9,129 bases of DNA from Candidatus Bathyarchaeota archaeon. Its GTDB lineage: Archaea > Thermoproteota > Bathyarchaeia > Bathyarchaeales > Bathyarchaeaceae. Under the pieces are notes generated by a model, which was not told where the DNA came from, made no database searches, and saw only the letters and a program-made list of their open reading frames with translations. Below, one piece after another: positions 1-6,044 of this stretch (its first letter is position 1; every line of letters starts with the position of its first letter). Made by a program: the position numbers and the translations under genes. Where the stretch lies: contig CP070709.1 in assembly GCA_020350305.1 (NCBI GenBank), forward strand, positions 359,277-368,405, written 5' to 3'.

Positions 1-1
1 A

Positions 2-532
2 AATATTATCTGCCTCTCTCCTCACGACTATGATGCTTTTCTCAATGACTATCCTGCATTTTTGGGAGAAGAGTGGTCCAGATTAGATCTCAAGGTTCAC
101 CATTATACTGAGTTCATTTTGAATCTCGTACGCGACAAGAGACTTAAGCTAAACCGTAGATTTGACAAGACTGTAACTTTTCACGATCCATGTTATTTGG
201 GCAGAATAAATGGCATTTATGATGCTCCTCGAGAGATAATCCGAGCAACAGGAGCTAACTTGGTCGAGATGAGACTAACACGTGAGAATTCTTATTGTTG
301 CGGTGGTGGAGGAGGAGGTATATGGTACGAATCTTTACACAAACCTCGCCTAGAGAACAAACGAGCGAGTCAGGCTTGCGATATGCGTGCCACTGTACTT
401 GCCGTAGCGTGTCCTGTATGCACGCAAATGTTAGAAGATGGATTGAACGCCATTGAAAAATGCAACATGGAAGTCTTGGATGTCGCGGAAATTCTACTAG
501 AATCAGTTAATTTGAAAGGTCAAAATCGTTAA
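2..532 (+). CDS. CCG-domain (cysteine-rich) Fe-S oxidoreductase, HdrD/GlpC/FadF-like, 5' truncated by window edge
   Basis: The reading frame is open from base 2 without a start, so this is the C-terminal part of a larger protein. It shows one cysteine-rich CCG domain of the heterodisulfide reductase/glycolate oxidase type. The HDPCYLGR segment lies at about 182-205, a CCGGGGGG motif at 296-319 and an ACPVCTQM motif at 412-435. In this family paired CCG domains bind a non-cubane [4Fe-4S] cluster and pass electrons between a flavoprotein and a quinone, thiol or ferredoxin partner. The visible part best resembles soluble-domain ends of FadF- or HdrD-like proteins that carry ferredoxin domains further upstream, but that part is outside the window. 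No flavoprotein partner is visible downstream, so the donor and acceptor cannot be named. The ATG-less upstream codons (NIICLSPHDY) read as family-like sequence, which argues against the TTG at 62 being the start. Confidence 0.85.
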   Translation, partial: NIICLSPHDYDAFLNDYPAFLGEEWSRLDLKVHHYTEFILNLVRDKRLKLNRRFDKTVTFHDPCYLGRINGIYDAPREIIRATGANLVEMRLTRENSYCCGGGGGGIWYESLHKPRLENKRASQACDMRATVLAVACPVCTQMLEDGLNAIEKCNMEVLDVAEILLESVNLKGQNR

Positions 533-569
533 TTAGATGGAATTATGTAACAAGCTTTAGTGATGTGTT

Positions 570-1835
570 ATGAAAAGGCTTGGAGTTGGATTTGTAGGAT
601 CGGGTTGGGTGGTTAATACCTACCATGTAAAAGCTTGGAGAGGAGTGAGGCATGCAGACATAACAGCCAACTGTGATGTTAGAGAAGATCGAGCGAAAAC
701 CACAGCTGCATTATGTAGAGAACTTGGAGTAGGTAACCCCCAAGTCTACGGGGATGTTTCAGAAATGGCTAAAGATCCGAAAGTTGACGCCATATGGATA
801 ACTGTGCCAAACTATGCTAGAATCCCAGTAGTGAAAGCAATAACCGAGGAAGTTACACAGGGAAAAGCTGAACTTGTTGGGTTAGTATGCGAGAAACCAT
901 TAGGTCGTAACGTGAAAGAGGCACGGCAGATGCTAGAGATGGTGGAGAGAGCAGGTGTGCTACATGGCTACTCCGAAAACCAAGTTTTTATGCCATCACT
1001 AGTTAAAGGGAAAGACATTTTGTGGAAAAGAGGTGCAAAGATCGCTGGTCGTCCACATCTTGCAAGATGTACTGAGGAACATGGAGGACCACATGCAGCG
1101 TGGTTTTGGGATGCCACACGTCAAGGTGGAGGAGCATTAAATGACATGCTTTGTCATAGCATTGAGGCTGCTAGGTTCTTGCTAACTGCTCCTGATGAAG
1201 AGAAAGCAGCTCTAATTCCCCGAGCAGTATCAGCTGATGTAGCTTCGTTAAAATGGGGTAGCAGACCGAAGTATGTAGAAAGACTGAGAGAGATGACTAG
1301 AGGAGAAATTGATTATTCAAAAAATCCTGCTGAGGACATGGGGCGAGCAAGCATAGTTTACGAGACCAGAGATGGATTTCTGGTGTTAAGTGAGCTGTCT
1401 ACTTCTTGGAGCTTCGTTCCAGGCGAACGAATTTATCTCGAATTGTTAGGGCCCGAATATTACATGCAAATTGATTCCCTAAATCCGGAAATGAGAATTT
1501 TCTTCAGTCGAGAAATTAAGGGCCCAAGCGGAGAAGATCTGGTGGAAAAACAGTCGGCCGAACAAGGTTTTATGCCAGTTTTACCTGATGAGACTTCCAC
1601 ATATGGATATGTAGAAGAACATAGACATATGGTTGAAAGTTTTCTGAATGGAGAAACGCCCAGAGAAACATGGAAAGACGGAGTTTTCGTAACCAAACTC
1701 TTGATGACCTGCTACATGGCCGCCGAAAAGAATAAAAAATTGAGTTTTCCCCCTGCACATTTAGAAGACTTTGTGCCAAAAGTTGCGCAAGGAACTTGGA
1801 ACCCAAAGGACATAATAAAAACAACTTTTGAATGA
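570..1835 (+). CDS. Gfo/Idh/MocA-family NAD(P)-dependent oxidoreductase
   Basis: This 421-residue protein has an N-terminal Rossmann fold with the dinucleotide-binding glycines in GVGFVGSG (residues 5-12). An acidic residue follows the second strand (D36). The EKP motif at 108-110 carries the lysine conserved in the family. The C-terminal alpha/beta domain has the GGGALND...H segment, with D192 and H196 in the places where family members keep acid-base residues. Such enzymes oxidise or reduce a hydroxyl of sugars, inositols or related polyols, or rearrange glycosides by a redox cycle. The substrate cannot be read from the sequence. The protein is somewhat longer than the common 330-400 residues. 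The ATG at 570 has no convincing Shine-Dalgarno sequence, so translation may be leaderless. The last four bases overlap the start of the ROK kinase gene, which suggests a joint sugar-catabolic role. Confidence 0.85.
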   Translation: MKRLGVGFVGSGWVVNTYHVKAWRGVRHADITANCDVREDRAKTTAALCRELGVGNPQVYGDVSEMAKDPKVDAIWITVPNYARIPVVKAITEEVTQGKAELVGLVCEKPLGRNVKEARQMLEMVERAGVLHGYSENQVFMPSLVKGKDILWKRGAKIAGRPHLARCTEEHGGPHAAWFWDATRQGGGALNDMLCHSIEAARFLLTAPDEEKAALIPRAVSADVASLKWGSRPKYVERLREMTRGEIDYSKNPAEDMGRASIVYETRDGFLVLSELSTSWSFVPGERIYLELLGPEYYMQIDSLNPEMRIFFSREIKGPSGEDLVEKQSAEQGFMPVLPDETSTYGYVEEHRHMVESFLNGETPRETWKDGVFVTKLLMTCYMAAEKNKKLSFPPAHLEDFVPKVAQGTWNPKDIIKTTFE

Positions 1836-2881
1836 CCCAATTTCGCTTATATTCCTTAGAAAAAAGAGGCAAGATGTTTCTTTCATGTAGGCGATACGAA
1901 TTGGCAAAAGAAAAATATATAATAGGAGTAGATCTGGGGGGAACATGGGTAAGACTTGCACTTTCCAACAAAGAGGGAAACTTTTTAGGAAAAGTGCAAA
2001 AAAGGGTAAACAAGAGTAGCGAGAAAGCGATAGGTAAACAGATTATTGCGATGATTCGTTTGCTGTGTAAGGAAAGCAATGTTGACTCTGCAAGCCTAGA
2101 AGGTGTAGGGATAGCCACAACAGGACCCTTAAGCTTGAAGAAAGGAGCACTTATTGAACCAGTAAATTTACCATTTGAATACGTACCCCTTGCAAAGCCT
2201 ATCAATAGAGAGCTAGGACTACCCACATATCTATTGAACGATTGCACAGCAGCTGTTTTGGGCGAAGGAAGGTTCGGGGCTGGCAAAGGATTAGACAACA
2301 TTGTTTATATAACAATAGGTACGGGAATTGGCGGGGGCGCCATAGTTGATGGTTGGCTACTTTTGGGAAAAGATGGAAATGCTGTTGAAGTTGGGCATTT
2401 CACGATAGATTTCACGGGGAGACTAGAGTGTGGATGTGGAAAAAAAGGACACTGGGAAGCTTATTGTTCAGGCAGAAATATACCAAATTTCGTCAGGATG
2501 AGACTTGAAGAAATTGACGAAAAAATAGTGACGAGAAGCCTACTATTTACAAACGTAAAGGGTGACTTATCCAAGCTGAGTTCTGAAGGTATATTTAATG
2601 TAGCGAAAAGCGGAGATGGTTTGTCTCTTCAACTTATCGAAGAAATAGGAATTCTTAATGCCATCGGCTTTGCGAACGTAATAAACGCTTATGACCCTTC
2701 CCTAATTACAGTTGGCGGTACAGTGACTCTAAAGAACAAAAAACTCGTTTTGGCCCCGATCAAAAAATACGCAAAAAACTACGCATTGAACAGATTACCG
2801 AAAATAATGGTAACTCCATTAGGTGAAGATGTAGGTATGTATGGCGCAGTTGCAGCAGTTTTGAAATTTGGATCGCAATAA
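1832..2881 (+). CDS. ROK-family sugar kinase (probable glucokinase-type)
   Basis: ROK kinases phosphorylate glucose, N-acylmannosamine, allose or similar sugars with ATP. The phosphate-binding motif DLGGTWVRLAL is at residues 34-44. The sugar-binding segment LLNDCTAAVLGE (134-145) contains the likely catalytic base D137. The second phosphate loop TIGTGIGGGA is at 161-170. The zinc site follows as GH at 188-189 and CGCGKKGHWE at 200-209. The third cysteine of the usual CxCGxxGC signature is replaced by H207. There is no N-terminal helix-turn-helix, so it is an enzyme and not a ROK repressor. The ATG at 1832 overlaps the upstream stop as ATGA, pointing to coupled translation. However, the kinase domain only begins near residue 28. 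A TTG at 1901 (LAKEKYIIG) or an ATG at 1874 could be the true start and would remove an atypical 14-23 residue leader. The specificity is not resolved. Confidence 0.85.
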   Translation: MTQFRLYSLEKRGKMFLSCRRYELAKEKYIIGVDLGGTWVRLALSNKEGNFLGKVQKRVNKSSEKAIGKQIIAMIRLLCKESNVDSASLEGVGIATTGPLSLKKGALIEPVNLPFEYVPLAKPINRELGLPTYLLNDCTAAVLGEGRFGAGKGLDNIVYITIGTGIGGGAIVDGWLLLGKDGNAVEVGHFTIDFTGRLECGCGKKGHWEAYCSGRNIPNFVRMRLEEIDEKIVTRSLLFTNVKGDLSKLSSEGIFNVAKSGDGLSLQLIEEIGILNAIGFANVINAYDPSLITVGGTVTLKNKKLVLAPIKKYAKNYALNRLPKIMVTPLGEDVGMYGAVAAVLKFGSQ

Positions 2882-3046
2882 GTAGCATTTTAAACGAGGA
2901 TGATTTTCAGCCAAGTGGAGGAGGTAACACGTGCATACTAAGCATATTTTAAAAACTCTGCCAAATTTGTGGAATTCAATTTAAAAGACGGAAATTTCAT
3001 AATAAATATTTGCAACTAGTGGTCTCTGTTGGTTGAAGCAGGAGTC
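2882..3046. other. Intergenic region with a strong-SD mini-ORF upstream of the tRNA gene
   Basis: No family-like gene is visible here. Two overlapping tiny ORFs exist. One is a 13-codon ATG ORF at 2900-2941. The other is a 17-codon GTG ORF at 2931-2984, preceded at 2917-2924 by GGAGGAGG with a 6-nt spacer. The second has the better ribosome-binding signal, but its peptide is unremarkable. The 3' half is AT-rich and holds the probable tRNA promoter. Confidence 0.4.
2989..3012 (+). promoter_or_regulatory. Probable TATA-type promoter of tRNA-Gly
   Basis: An AT-rich element, ATAAATATT at about 3002-3010, lies about 40 nt before the mature tRNA 5' end, after a purine-rich GGAAA stretch. Archaeal TATA spacing would put the transcript start near 3032 and leave a short 5' leader for RNase P to remove. 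The assignment rests on composition and spacing only. Confidence 0.4.
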
Positions 3047-3136
3047 GCGGCCGTGGTCTAGTCTGGTTAGGACACAGTCGATGGTGTATGCCTTCCAAGC
3101 CTGCAATCCCGGGTTCAATTCCCGGCGGCCGCACCA
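3047..3136 (+). tRNA. tRNA-Gly(UCC), intron-containing, with encoded CCA
   Basis: A full cloverleaf can be drawn. The acceptor strands GCGGCCG (3047-3053) and CGGCCGC (3126-3132) pair over 7 bp, followed by discriminator A3133 and an encoded CCA (3134-3136). The D stem is GTCT/GGAC (3056-3059 with 3070-3073), with GG in the loop. The T stem is CCGGG/CCCGG (3109-3113 with 3121-3125), around loop TTCAATT. Between them there are 12 nt too many. Removing 3078-3089 gives a perfect 5-bp anticodon stem, CAGGC/GCCTG, around loop CTTCCAA with anticodon TCC, and a normal 5-nt variable loop (CAATC). The mature tRNA is 78 nt including CCA. The acceptor sequence is typical of archaeal glycine tRNAs. A long variable arm (Ser/Leu type) does not fit, because the unspliced sequence makes no proper anticodon stem. 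Confidence 0.95.
3078..3089 (+). other. 12-nt tRNA intron at non-canonical position 29/30 with bulge-helix-bulge splice sites
   Basis: The intron is TCGATGGTGTAT, between tRNA positions 29 and 30. The precursor folds into an archaeal splicing motif. ACAC (3072-3075, exon) pairs with GTGT (3084-3087, intron) as the 4-bp central helix. AG^T (3076-3078) and AT^G (3088-3090) are the two 3-nt bulges, each cut after its second base. AGG (3069-3071) with CCT (3091-3093) forms the outer helix. The inner part is only C3079:G3083 closing a 3-base loop, so the motif is of the relaxed type. Shifting the intron one base either way breaks the anticodon stem. The expected enzyme is the archaeal tRNA-splicing endonuclease, followed by RtcB ligase; neither gene is in this window. 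Confidence 0.88.
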
Positions 3137-3144
3137 TTCTACTA

Positions 3145-3166
3145 TTTTTTTGTTTTCAGATTTTTT
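3145..3166 (+). terminator. Oligo-T transcription terminator after tRNA-Gly
   Basis: A T7 run (3145-3151), a T4 run (3153-3156) and a T6 run (3161-3166) follow the CCA end by 8 nt. This is the usual form of archaeal intrinsic termination, with no hairpin needed. Confidence 0.6.
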
Positions 3167-3250
3167 GCGTAGACTGGTGGGACAGTCGGCGGAATTACCA
3201 ATTTGATTATTGACCTAGAAGTTTGAGTGATAAAGACTTAATGGAAGGTT

Positions 3251-3580
3251 GTGGAAGTATTCATTGAGATGAATGCCACGAGACGGATAGCCTTGCAACG
3301 TATTCATGTTCTCTTTCGCCTTGCTAAAGAGACTATTCACGAAGACCCCCAGTTAGCGCAGAGGTATGTGAAGGTGGCAAGAACAATTGCTATGGCTACT
3401 AACCTGCGACTGCCGAAGGAGTATAGGCGACTGATCTGTAGGCATTGTAAAGGCTTTATCTTGCCGGGTGTAAATTGTCGTGTTAGGATACAACAGAGAA
3501 GGGAACCGCATATGGTTGTGACATGTTTCGACTGTGGCAAACACTCGCGTACACCACTGAAAAGTAGGAAAAATAAATGA
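3251..3580 (+). CDS. rnp4: Ribonuclease P protein component 4 (Rpp21/Rpr2 family)
   Basis: The 109-residue product has the two-part form of archaeal RNase P protein 4. A basic helical N-terminal half (about residues 8-50, MNATRRIALQRI onward) packs on Rpp29 in the holoenzyme. A C-terminal zinc ribbon has CRHC at 63-66 and CFDC at 92-95. The protein assists the RNase P RNA in removing 5' leaders from pre-tRNA. Length and cysteine spacing match the family. The GTG at 3251 is used here. Its GGAAGG is only 2 nt away, so the ATG at 3269 (residue 7) is a real alternative. The gene overlaps the CRM-domain gene by ATGA and sits just after an intron-bearing tRNA gene, in keeping with an RNA-processing role. 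Confidence 0.9.
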   Translation: MEVFIEMNATRRIALQRIHVLFRLAKETIHEDPQLAQRYVKVARTIAMATNLRLPKEYRRLICRHCKGFILPGVNCRVRIQQRREPHMVVTCFDCGKHSRTPLKSRKNK

Positions 3581-3858
3581 TAACGCCCAAGATGAAGCGG
3601 AGAATAAAGCGTGAATTGAACGTTGAGAAGCCAACTGTATGGGTTGGAAAAGAAGGAGCAACATCGCATATACTGAATGAGATCAGTAAGCAGTTGGAGA
3701 AAAAGAAAATGGTGAAGGTGAAGATGTTAAAGACAGCGTTAAAAGATGAAAACGCTAAGAATGTCGCTTCGAAAGTCGCGCAACAGACGGAGTCCATTCT
3801 GATCGATATTCGTGGCCACACGTTCATACTCTACAAAAACAGAAAAAAGAAAAGGTGA
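3577..3858 (+). CDS. CRM-domain (YhbY-like) RNA-binding protein
   Basis: The 93-residue protein is a single CRM (chloroplast RNA splicing and ribosome maturation) domain. It has a basic N-terminus (KMKRRIKREL), the GxxG-type RNA-binding loop as GKEG at residues 24-27, and a basic tail ending KNRKKKR. Family members such as bacterial YhbY bind pre-50S ribosomal particles, and plant CRM proteins help intron splicing. The archaeal role is not firmly known but is expected to be RNA-related. The start ATG overlaps the rnp4 stop (ATGA, 3577-3580), with AGGA 7 nt upstream, so the two are probably translated together. ATG at 3592 (residue 6) is a less likely start. Confidence 0.88.
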   Translation: MITPKMKRRIKRELNVEKPTVWVGKEGATSHILNEISKQLEKKKMVKVKMLKTALKDENAKNVASKVAQQTESILIDIRGHTFILYKNRKKKR

Positions 3859-3872
3859 AAAGTCTTTATAAG
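3855..3872 (+). promoter_or_regulatory. BRE/TATA promoter of the S19e operon
   Basis: A purine-rich BRE-like GTGAAAAGT (3855-3863) runs directly into CTTTATAAG (3864-3872), a near-ideal archaeal TATA box. Usual spacing puts transcription start near 3893-3895. That leaves a leader of about 25 nt with the S19e Shine-Dalgarno sequence AAGGAG (3905-3910). The element overlaps the end of the CRM gene, so the ribosomal-protein block can be expressed separately from rnp4. Confidence 0.7.
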
Positions 3873-3918
3873 AGGCTTCCTCAAGTAGTGAAGGAAAATT
3901 AGTCAAGGAGAAGAAGTC

Positions 3919-4374
3919 TTGCCAACGCCCCATGACGTGCCGGCATCTATTCTAATTGAAAAGTTAACCAAATACCTAAAAAATAATGTGGATGGAGTGG
4001 TTCCGCCCAAATGGGCTCCTTTCGTAAAGACAGGTTCTCATGTTTCAAGACCTCCGCAGAACCCTGAGTGGTGGTTTACAAGATGTGCCTCGCTTCTGCG
4101 TAAGATTTACTTGAAGGGACCAATTGGAATAGAGCATCTCAGATCAGAGTACGGCGGAAGAATTGATCGAGGAGTGAAGCCAGAACACGCTAGGCGAAGC
4201 GGTGGTTCGATTATTAGAAAAGCCATACAGCAACTTGAAGCCGTAGGGTTTGTGGAACCTTTGAGAAACAGAGGGAGGGTAGTTACCGCAGAAGGAAGGC
4301 GACTGCTAGACAGATTGTCCACGGAAATCAGGAAAGACTTGGAGAAAAAGCTTCCAGAGCTGAAGAAATATTAG
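3919..4374 (+). CDS. rps19e: 30S ribosomal protein S19e
   Basis: The 151-residue product matches archaeal and eukaryotic S19e over its full length. It begins PTPHDVPASILIEKL, has the conserved PPKWAPFVKTG segment near residues 29-39 and the WWFTRCAS segment near 51-58. It then has a winged-helix core with GPIGIEHL, the YGGRIDRG loop, and RRSGGSIIRKAIQQLE towards the C-terminus. S19e belongs to the small-subunit head and is needed for 30S maturation in eukaryotes; bacteria lack it. Translation starts at TTG 3919, set by AAGGAG 8 nt upstream and by the usual family N-terminus. It is the first gene of the operon and its stop abuts the GTG just before the PDCD5 gene. Confidence 0.96.
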   Translation: MPTPHDVPASILIEKLTKYLKNNVDGVVPPKWAPFVKTGSHVSRPPQNPEWWFTRCASLLRKIYLKGPIGIEHLRSEYGGRIDRGVKPEHARRSGGSIIRKAIQQLEAVGFVEPLRNRGRVVTAEGRRLLDRLSTEIRKDLEKKLPELKKY

Positions 4375-4383
4375 GTGTGCAAG

Positions 4384-4713
4384 ATGAGCGAGGAGGAACT
4401 AGAAGAACTGCGAAGGAGAAAGCTGCTTGAACTGCAACGACGAATGGCACAAGAGCAACAGCAGATTCAAGCAAAACAGCAATTTGAAATGCAGAAACAA
4501 GCCGTACTTCGTCGAATACTCACAACCGACGCCAGACGACGCCTCACCAACCTGAAAATGGTGAAGCCAGAATTTGCCGAGCAACTTGAACTCCAACTCA
4601 TCCAGCTCGCACAACAGGGCAAGACCAGCATCCCAATAACCGATAAACAATTGAAGGAAATTCTGATGAAGTTGCAGTCTCATCGTAGAGACATCAAAAT
4701 CAGGAGAGTCTAA
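4384..4713 (+). CDS. DNA-binding protein of the PDCD5/TFAR19 family
   Basis: The 109-residue product starts [18 protein letters not shown] and has a long charged, glutamine-rich helix (about residues 1-42). A compact helical bundle follows with [18 protein letters not shown] and a conserved C-terminal part, [15 protein letters not shown]5 family proteins are three-helix-bundle proteins. The archaeal ones bind DNA or act as chaperone-associated factors, and the human homologue is linked to apoptosis and to the TRiC chaperonin; the archaeal role is not settled. I chose ATG 4384 over the in-frame GTG at 4375 because AGGTG (4373-4377) lies 6 nt before it and MSEEELEE is the family-like start. It lies between S19e and L39e. 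Confidence 0.93.
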   Translation: MSEEELEELRRRKLLELQRRMAQEQQQIQAKQQFEMQKQAVLRRILTTDARRRLTNLKMVKPEFAEQLELQLIQLAQQGKTSIPITDKQLKEILMKLQSHRRDIKIRRV

Positions 4714-4715
4714 CA

Positions 4716-4871
4716 ATGGCGAGAAACAAACCGACAGCGAAAAAACGCAGATTGGCAAAGGCGGGAAAACAGAAGAAACCAGTTCCTAGTTGGGTTATTC
4801 AGAAGACAAGTGGACGCGTGAGAGCCAATCCGAAAAGGAGACGTTGGCGACAGAGGAAAATAAAGGGTTGA
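4716..4871 (+). CDS. rpl39e: 50S ribosomal protein L39e
   Basis: This short gene encodes 51 residues, exactly the family length. The product is very basic, starts [19 protein letters not shown] and continues with [27 protein letters not shown] and a final KIKG. L39e is an extended protein that lines the wall of the large-subunit polypeptide exit tunnel in archaea and eukaryotes. AGGAG (4702-4706) lies 9 nt before the ATG, which is 3 nt after the PDCD5 stop. It precedes L31e, another exit-tunnel protein. Confidence 0.97.
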   Translation: MARNKPTAKKRRLAKAGKQKKPVPSWVIQKTSGRVRANPKRRRWRQRKIKG

Positions 4872-4882
4872 AGGGAACGCGG

Positions 4883-5368
4883 ATGAAAGAGATCGCTGAG
4901 GAAACGGAAGAGGAGAAAGCGATCACGGAAGAGGAGGCTGAAACCGTAGAAGAAACTGTGGAAACTGAGGAAGTCGTGGAAGAAGAGGAAATCGCTGAAG
5001 AAATTGTTGAGGAAGCTGAAGCTGAGGAAGAGGTAGAAGTTGAAGAAGCGAGGAAAGAGGAAATAGTAGAAGAGGAGATTGTTGAAGAAAAAGTCTACAC
5101 GATACCACTAAGCAGGGCATGGATTTCTTCACGTCAAAAACGGGCTCCACGAGCCATCCGCCTCGTTAGGAGTTTTATTCAGAGGCACATGAAGGTTAAA
5201 GAAGAGGCTCTAGAAGAAGGAGAAGAAGGGGAAAGAGTGATTATCAGCAACGAATTGAACGAAAAAATCTGGAGCAGAGGAATCCAGAAGCCGCCACGAA
5301 AAATCCGCGTTCGGGCAGCCAAGGATAAAGAGGGAACAATAACCATCTACTTGGCAGAAGGAGACTAA
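4883..5368 (+). CDS. rpl31e: 50S ribosomal protein L31e with a long glutamate-rich N-terminal extension
   Basis: The C-terminal part, from about residue 71 (VYTIPLSRAW), is a normal archaeal L31e. It has the SRAWISSRQKRAPRAIRLVRSF segment (about 77-98), IISNELNEKIWSRGIQKPPRKIRV and a short strand ending ITIYLAEGD. L31e lies at the exit-tunnel mouth beside the docking site for SRP and nascent-chain factors. The first 70 or so residues are almost all E, V, A, I and T in EEIVEE-like units and resemble no globular domain. Archaeal L31e is usually about 80-100 residues, and this one is 161. The ATG at 4883 is used, with AAGGGA upstream at 4871-4876. An upstream in-frame TTG at 4790 lies inside L39e and is rejected. 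The extension has no stop or shift separating it from the core. Confidence 0.93.
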   Translation: MKEIAEETEEEKAITEEEAETVEETVETEEVVEEEEIAEEIVEEAEAEEEVEVEEARKEEIVEEEIVEEKVYTIPLSRAWISSRQKRAPRAIRLVRSFIQRHMKVKEEALEEGEEGERVIISNELNEKIWSRGIQKPPRKIRVRAAKDKEGTITIYLAEGD

Positions 5369-5371
5369 TGC

Positions 5372-6043
5372 TTGGCGATATTCCTCTTCGACATTTTTGG
5401 CAACGCAAGTATAGGCGTTTATTGTCTGACCACTGATAAAATGGCGATTGTTCCTCCGCAAGTCACAGATGCTAGGACGAAGAAGCTGAGAGAATGGTTG
5501 AAAGTGAAGGTTATCCGTTCAACTATCGGCGGGGCAGCGGTTATGGGAGCCTTAGCCTGCGCAAACTCTAATGGCATAGTTCTTCCACACACTACCCACG
5601 AGGAGGAGGTCCAAGCCGTAAAATCAATCTTAGACATCAAAGTTGCAGTTATGCAGACAAAAAAGACGGCTTATGGAAACCTCGTTTTGACGAACGACCA
5701 TGGAGCAATCGTTGATCCACGATTAAAAAAGAAAGACGTAACAAAAATAGAAGATACTCTGGATGTTGAGGCAGTTCCCGGAGAAATAGCAGGGCTACCA
5801 TACGTTGGGTCCCTCGCCACCGCCACGAACAAGGGCGTGCTAACCCATCCACTGCTGAAAGAGGAGGAACAGAAAGTTTTAACGGACGTGTTAAAGGTTC
5901 ACGTGGATGTGGGAACCATAAACTGTGGAATACCGTACGTCTCCACCGGACTTTTGGGAAACAAATATGGCGCAGTAGCTGGATCGGTGACAACTGGACC
6001 CGAACTATTTATGATAGGTCAAGCATTGGATGTGGTGAAATAA
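5372..6043 (+). CDS. eif6: Translation initiation factor aIF6
   Basis: The 223-residue product has the length and repeats of archaeal and eukaryotic IF6, a five-fold pseudosymmetric pentein. Family landmarks are FGNASIGVYCLTTDKMAIVPP near the start, a LPHTTHEEE segment, NLVLTNDHGAIVDPRL in the middle, and NKGVLTHPLLKEEE and GNKYGAVAGSVTTGPEL near the end. aIF6 binds the large subunit at the L14e/L24e face, blocks premature joining with the 30S and takes part in 60S-type maturation. The start is TTG 5372, three nucleotides after the L31e stop, with GGAG (5360-5363) 8 nt upstream. An ATG at 5367 overlapping the L31e stop is out of frame. Confidence 0.96.
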   Translation: MAIFLFDIFGNASIGVYCLTTDKMAIVPPQVTDARTKKLREWLKVKVIRSTIGGAAVMGALACANSNGIVLPHTTHEEEVQAVKSILDIKVAVMQTKKTAYGNLVLTNDHGAIVDPRLKKKDVTKIEDTLDVEAVPGEIAGLPYVGSLATATNKGVLTHPLLKEEEQKVLTDVLKVHVDVGTINCGIPYVSTGLLGNKYGAVAGSVTTGPELFMIGQALDVVK

Positions 6044-6044
6044 A

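Noticed and set aside
1570..2301. 243-codon open frame on the minus strand
   Set aside because: It lies opposite the well-supported oxidoreductase and ROK kinase genes and its product looks like no protein family. It is the reverse-strand shadow of those genes.
3075..3108. Extra length of the tRNA read as a long variable arm (Ser or Leu type)
   Set aside because: Without removing 12 nt there is no 5-bp anticodon stem. With the intron removed, the stem, loop and 5-nt variable region are all standard for tRNA-Gly.
4790..4882. Upstream TTG extension of L31e by 31 residues
   Set aside because: It would run inside L39e in another frame. The ATG at 4883 just after the L39e stop has a ribosome site and gives a sensible gene boundary.
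5367..5435. ATG overlapping the L31e stop codon, 22-codon ORF
   Set aside because: It is out of frame with aIF6 and ends quickly. The in-frame TTG at 5372 gives the full conserved aIF6 N-terminus.
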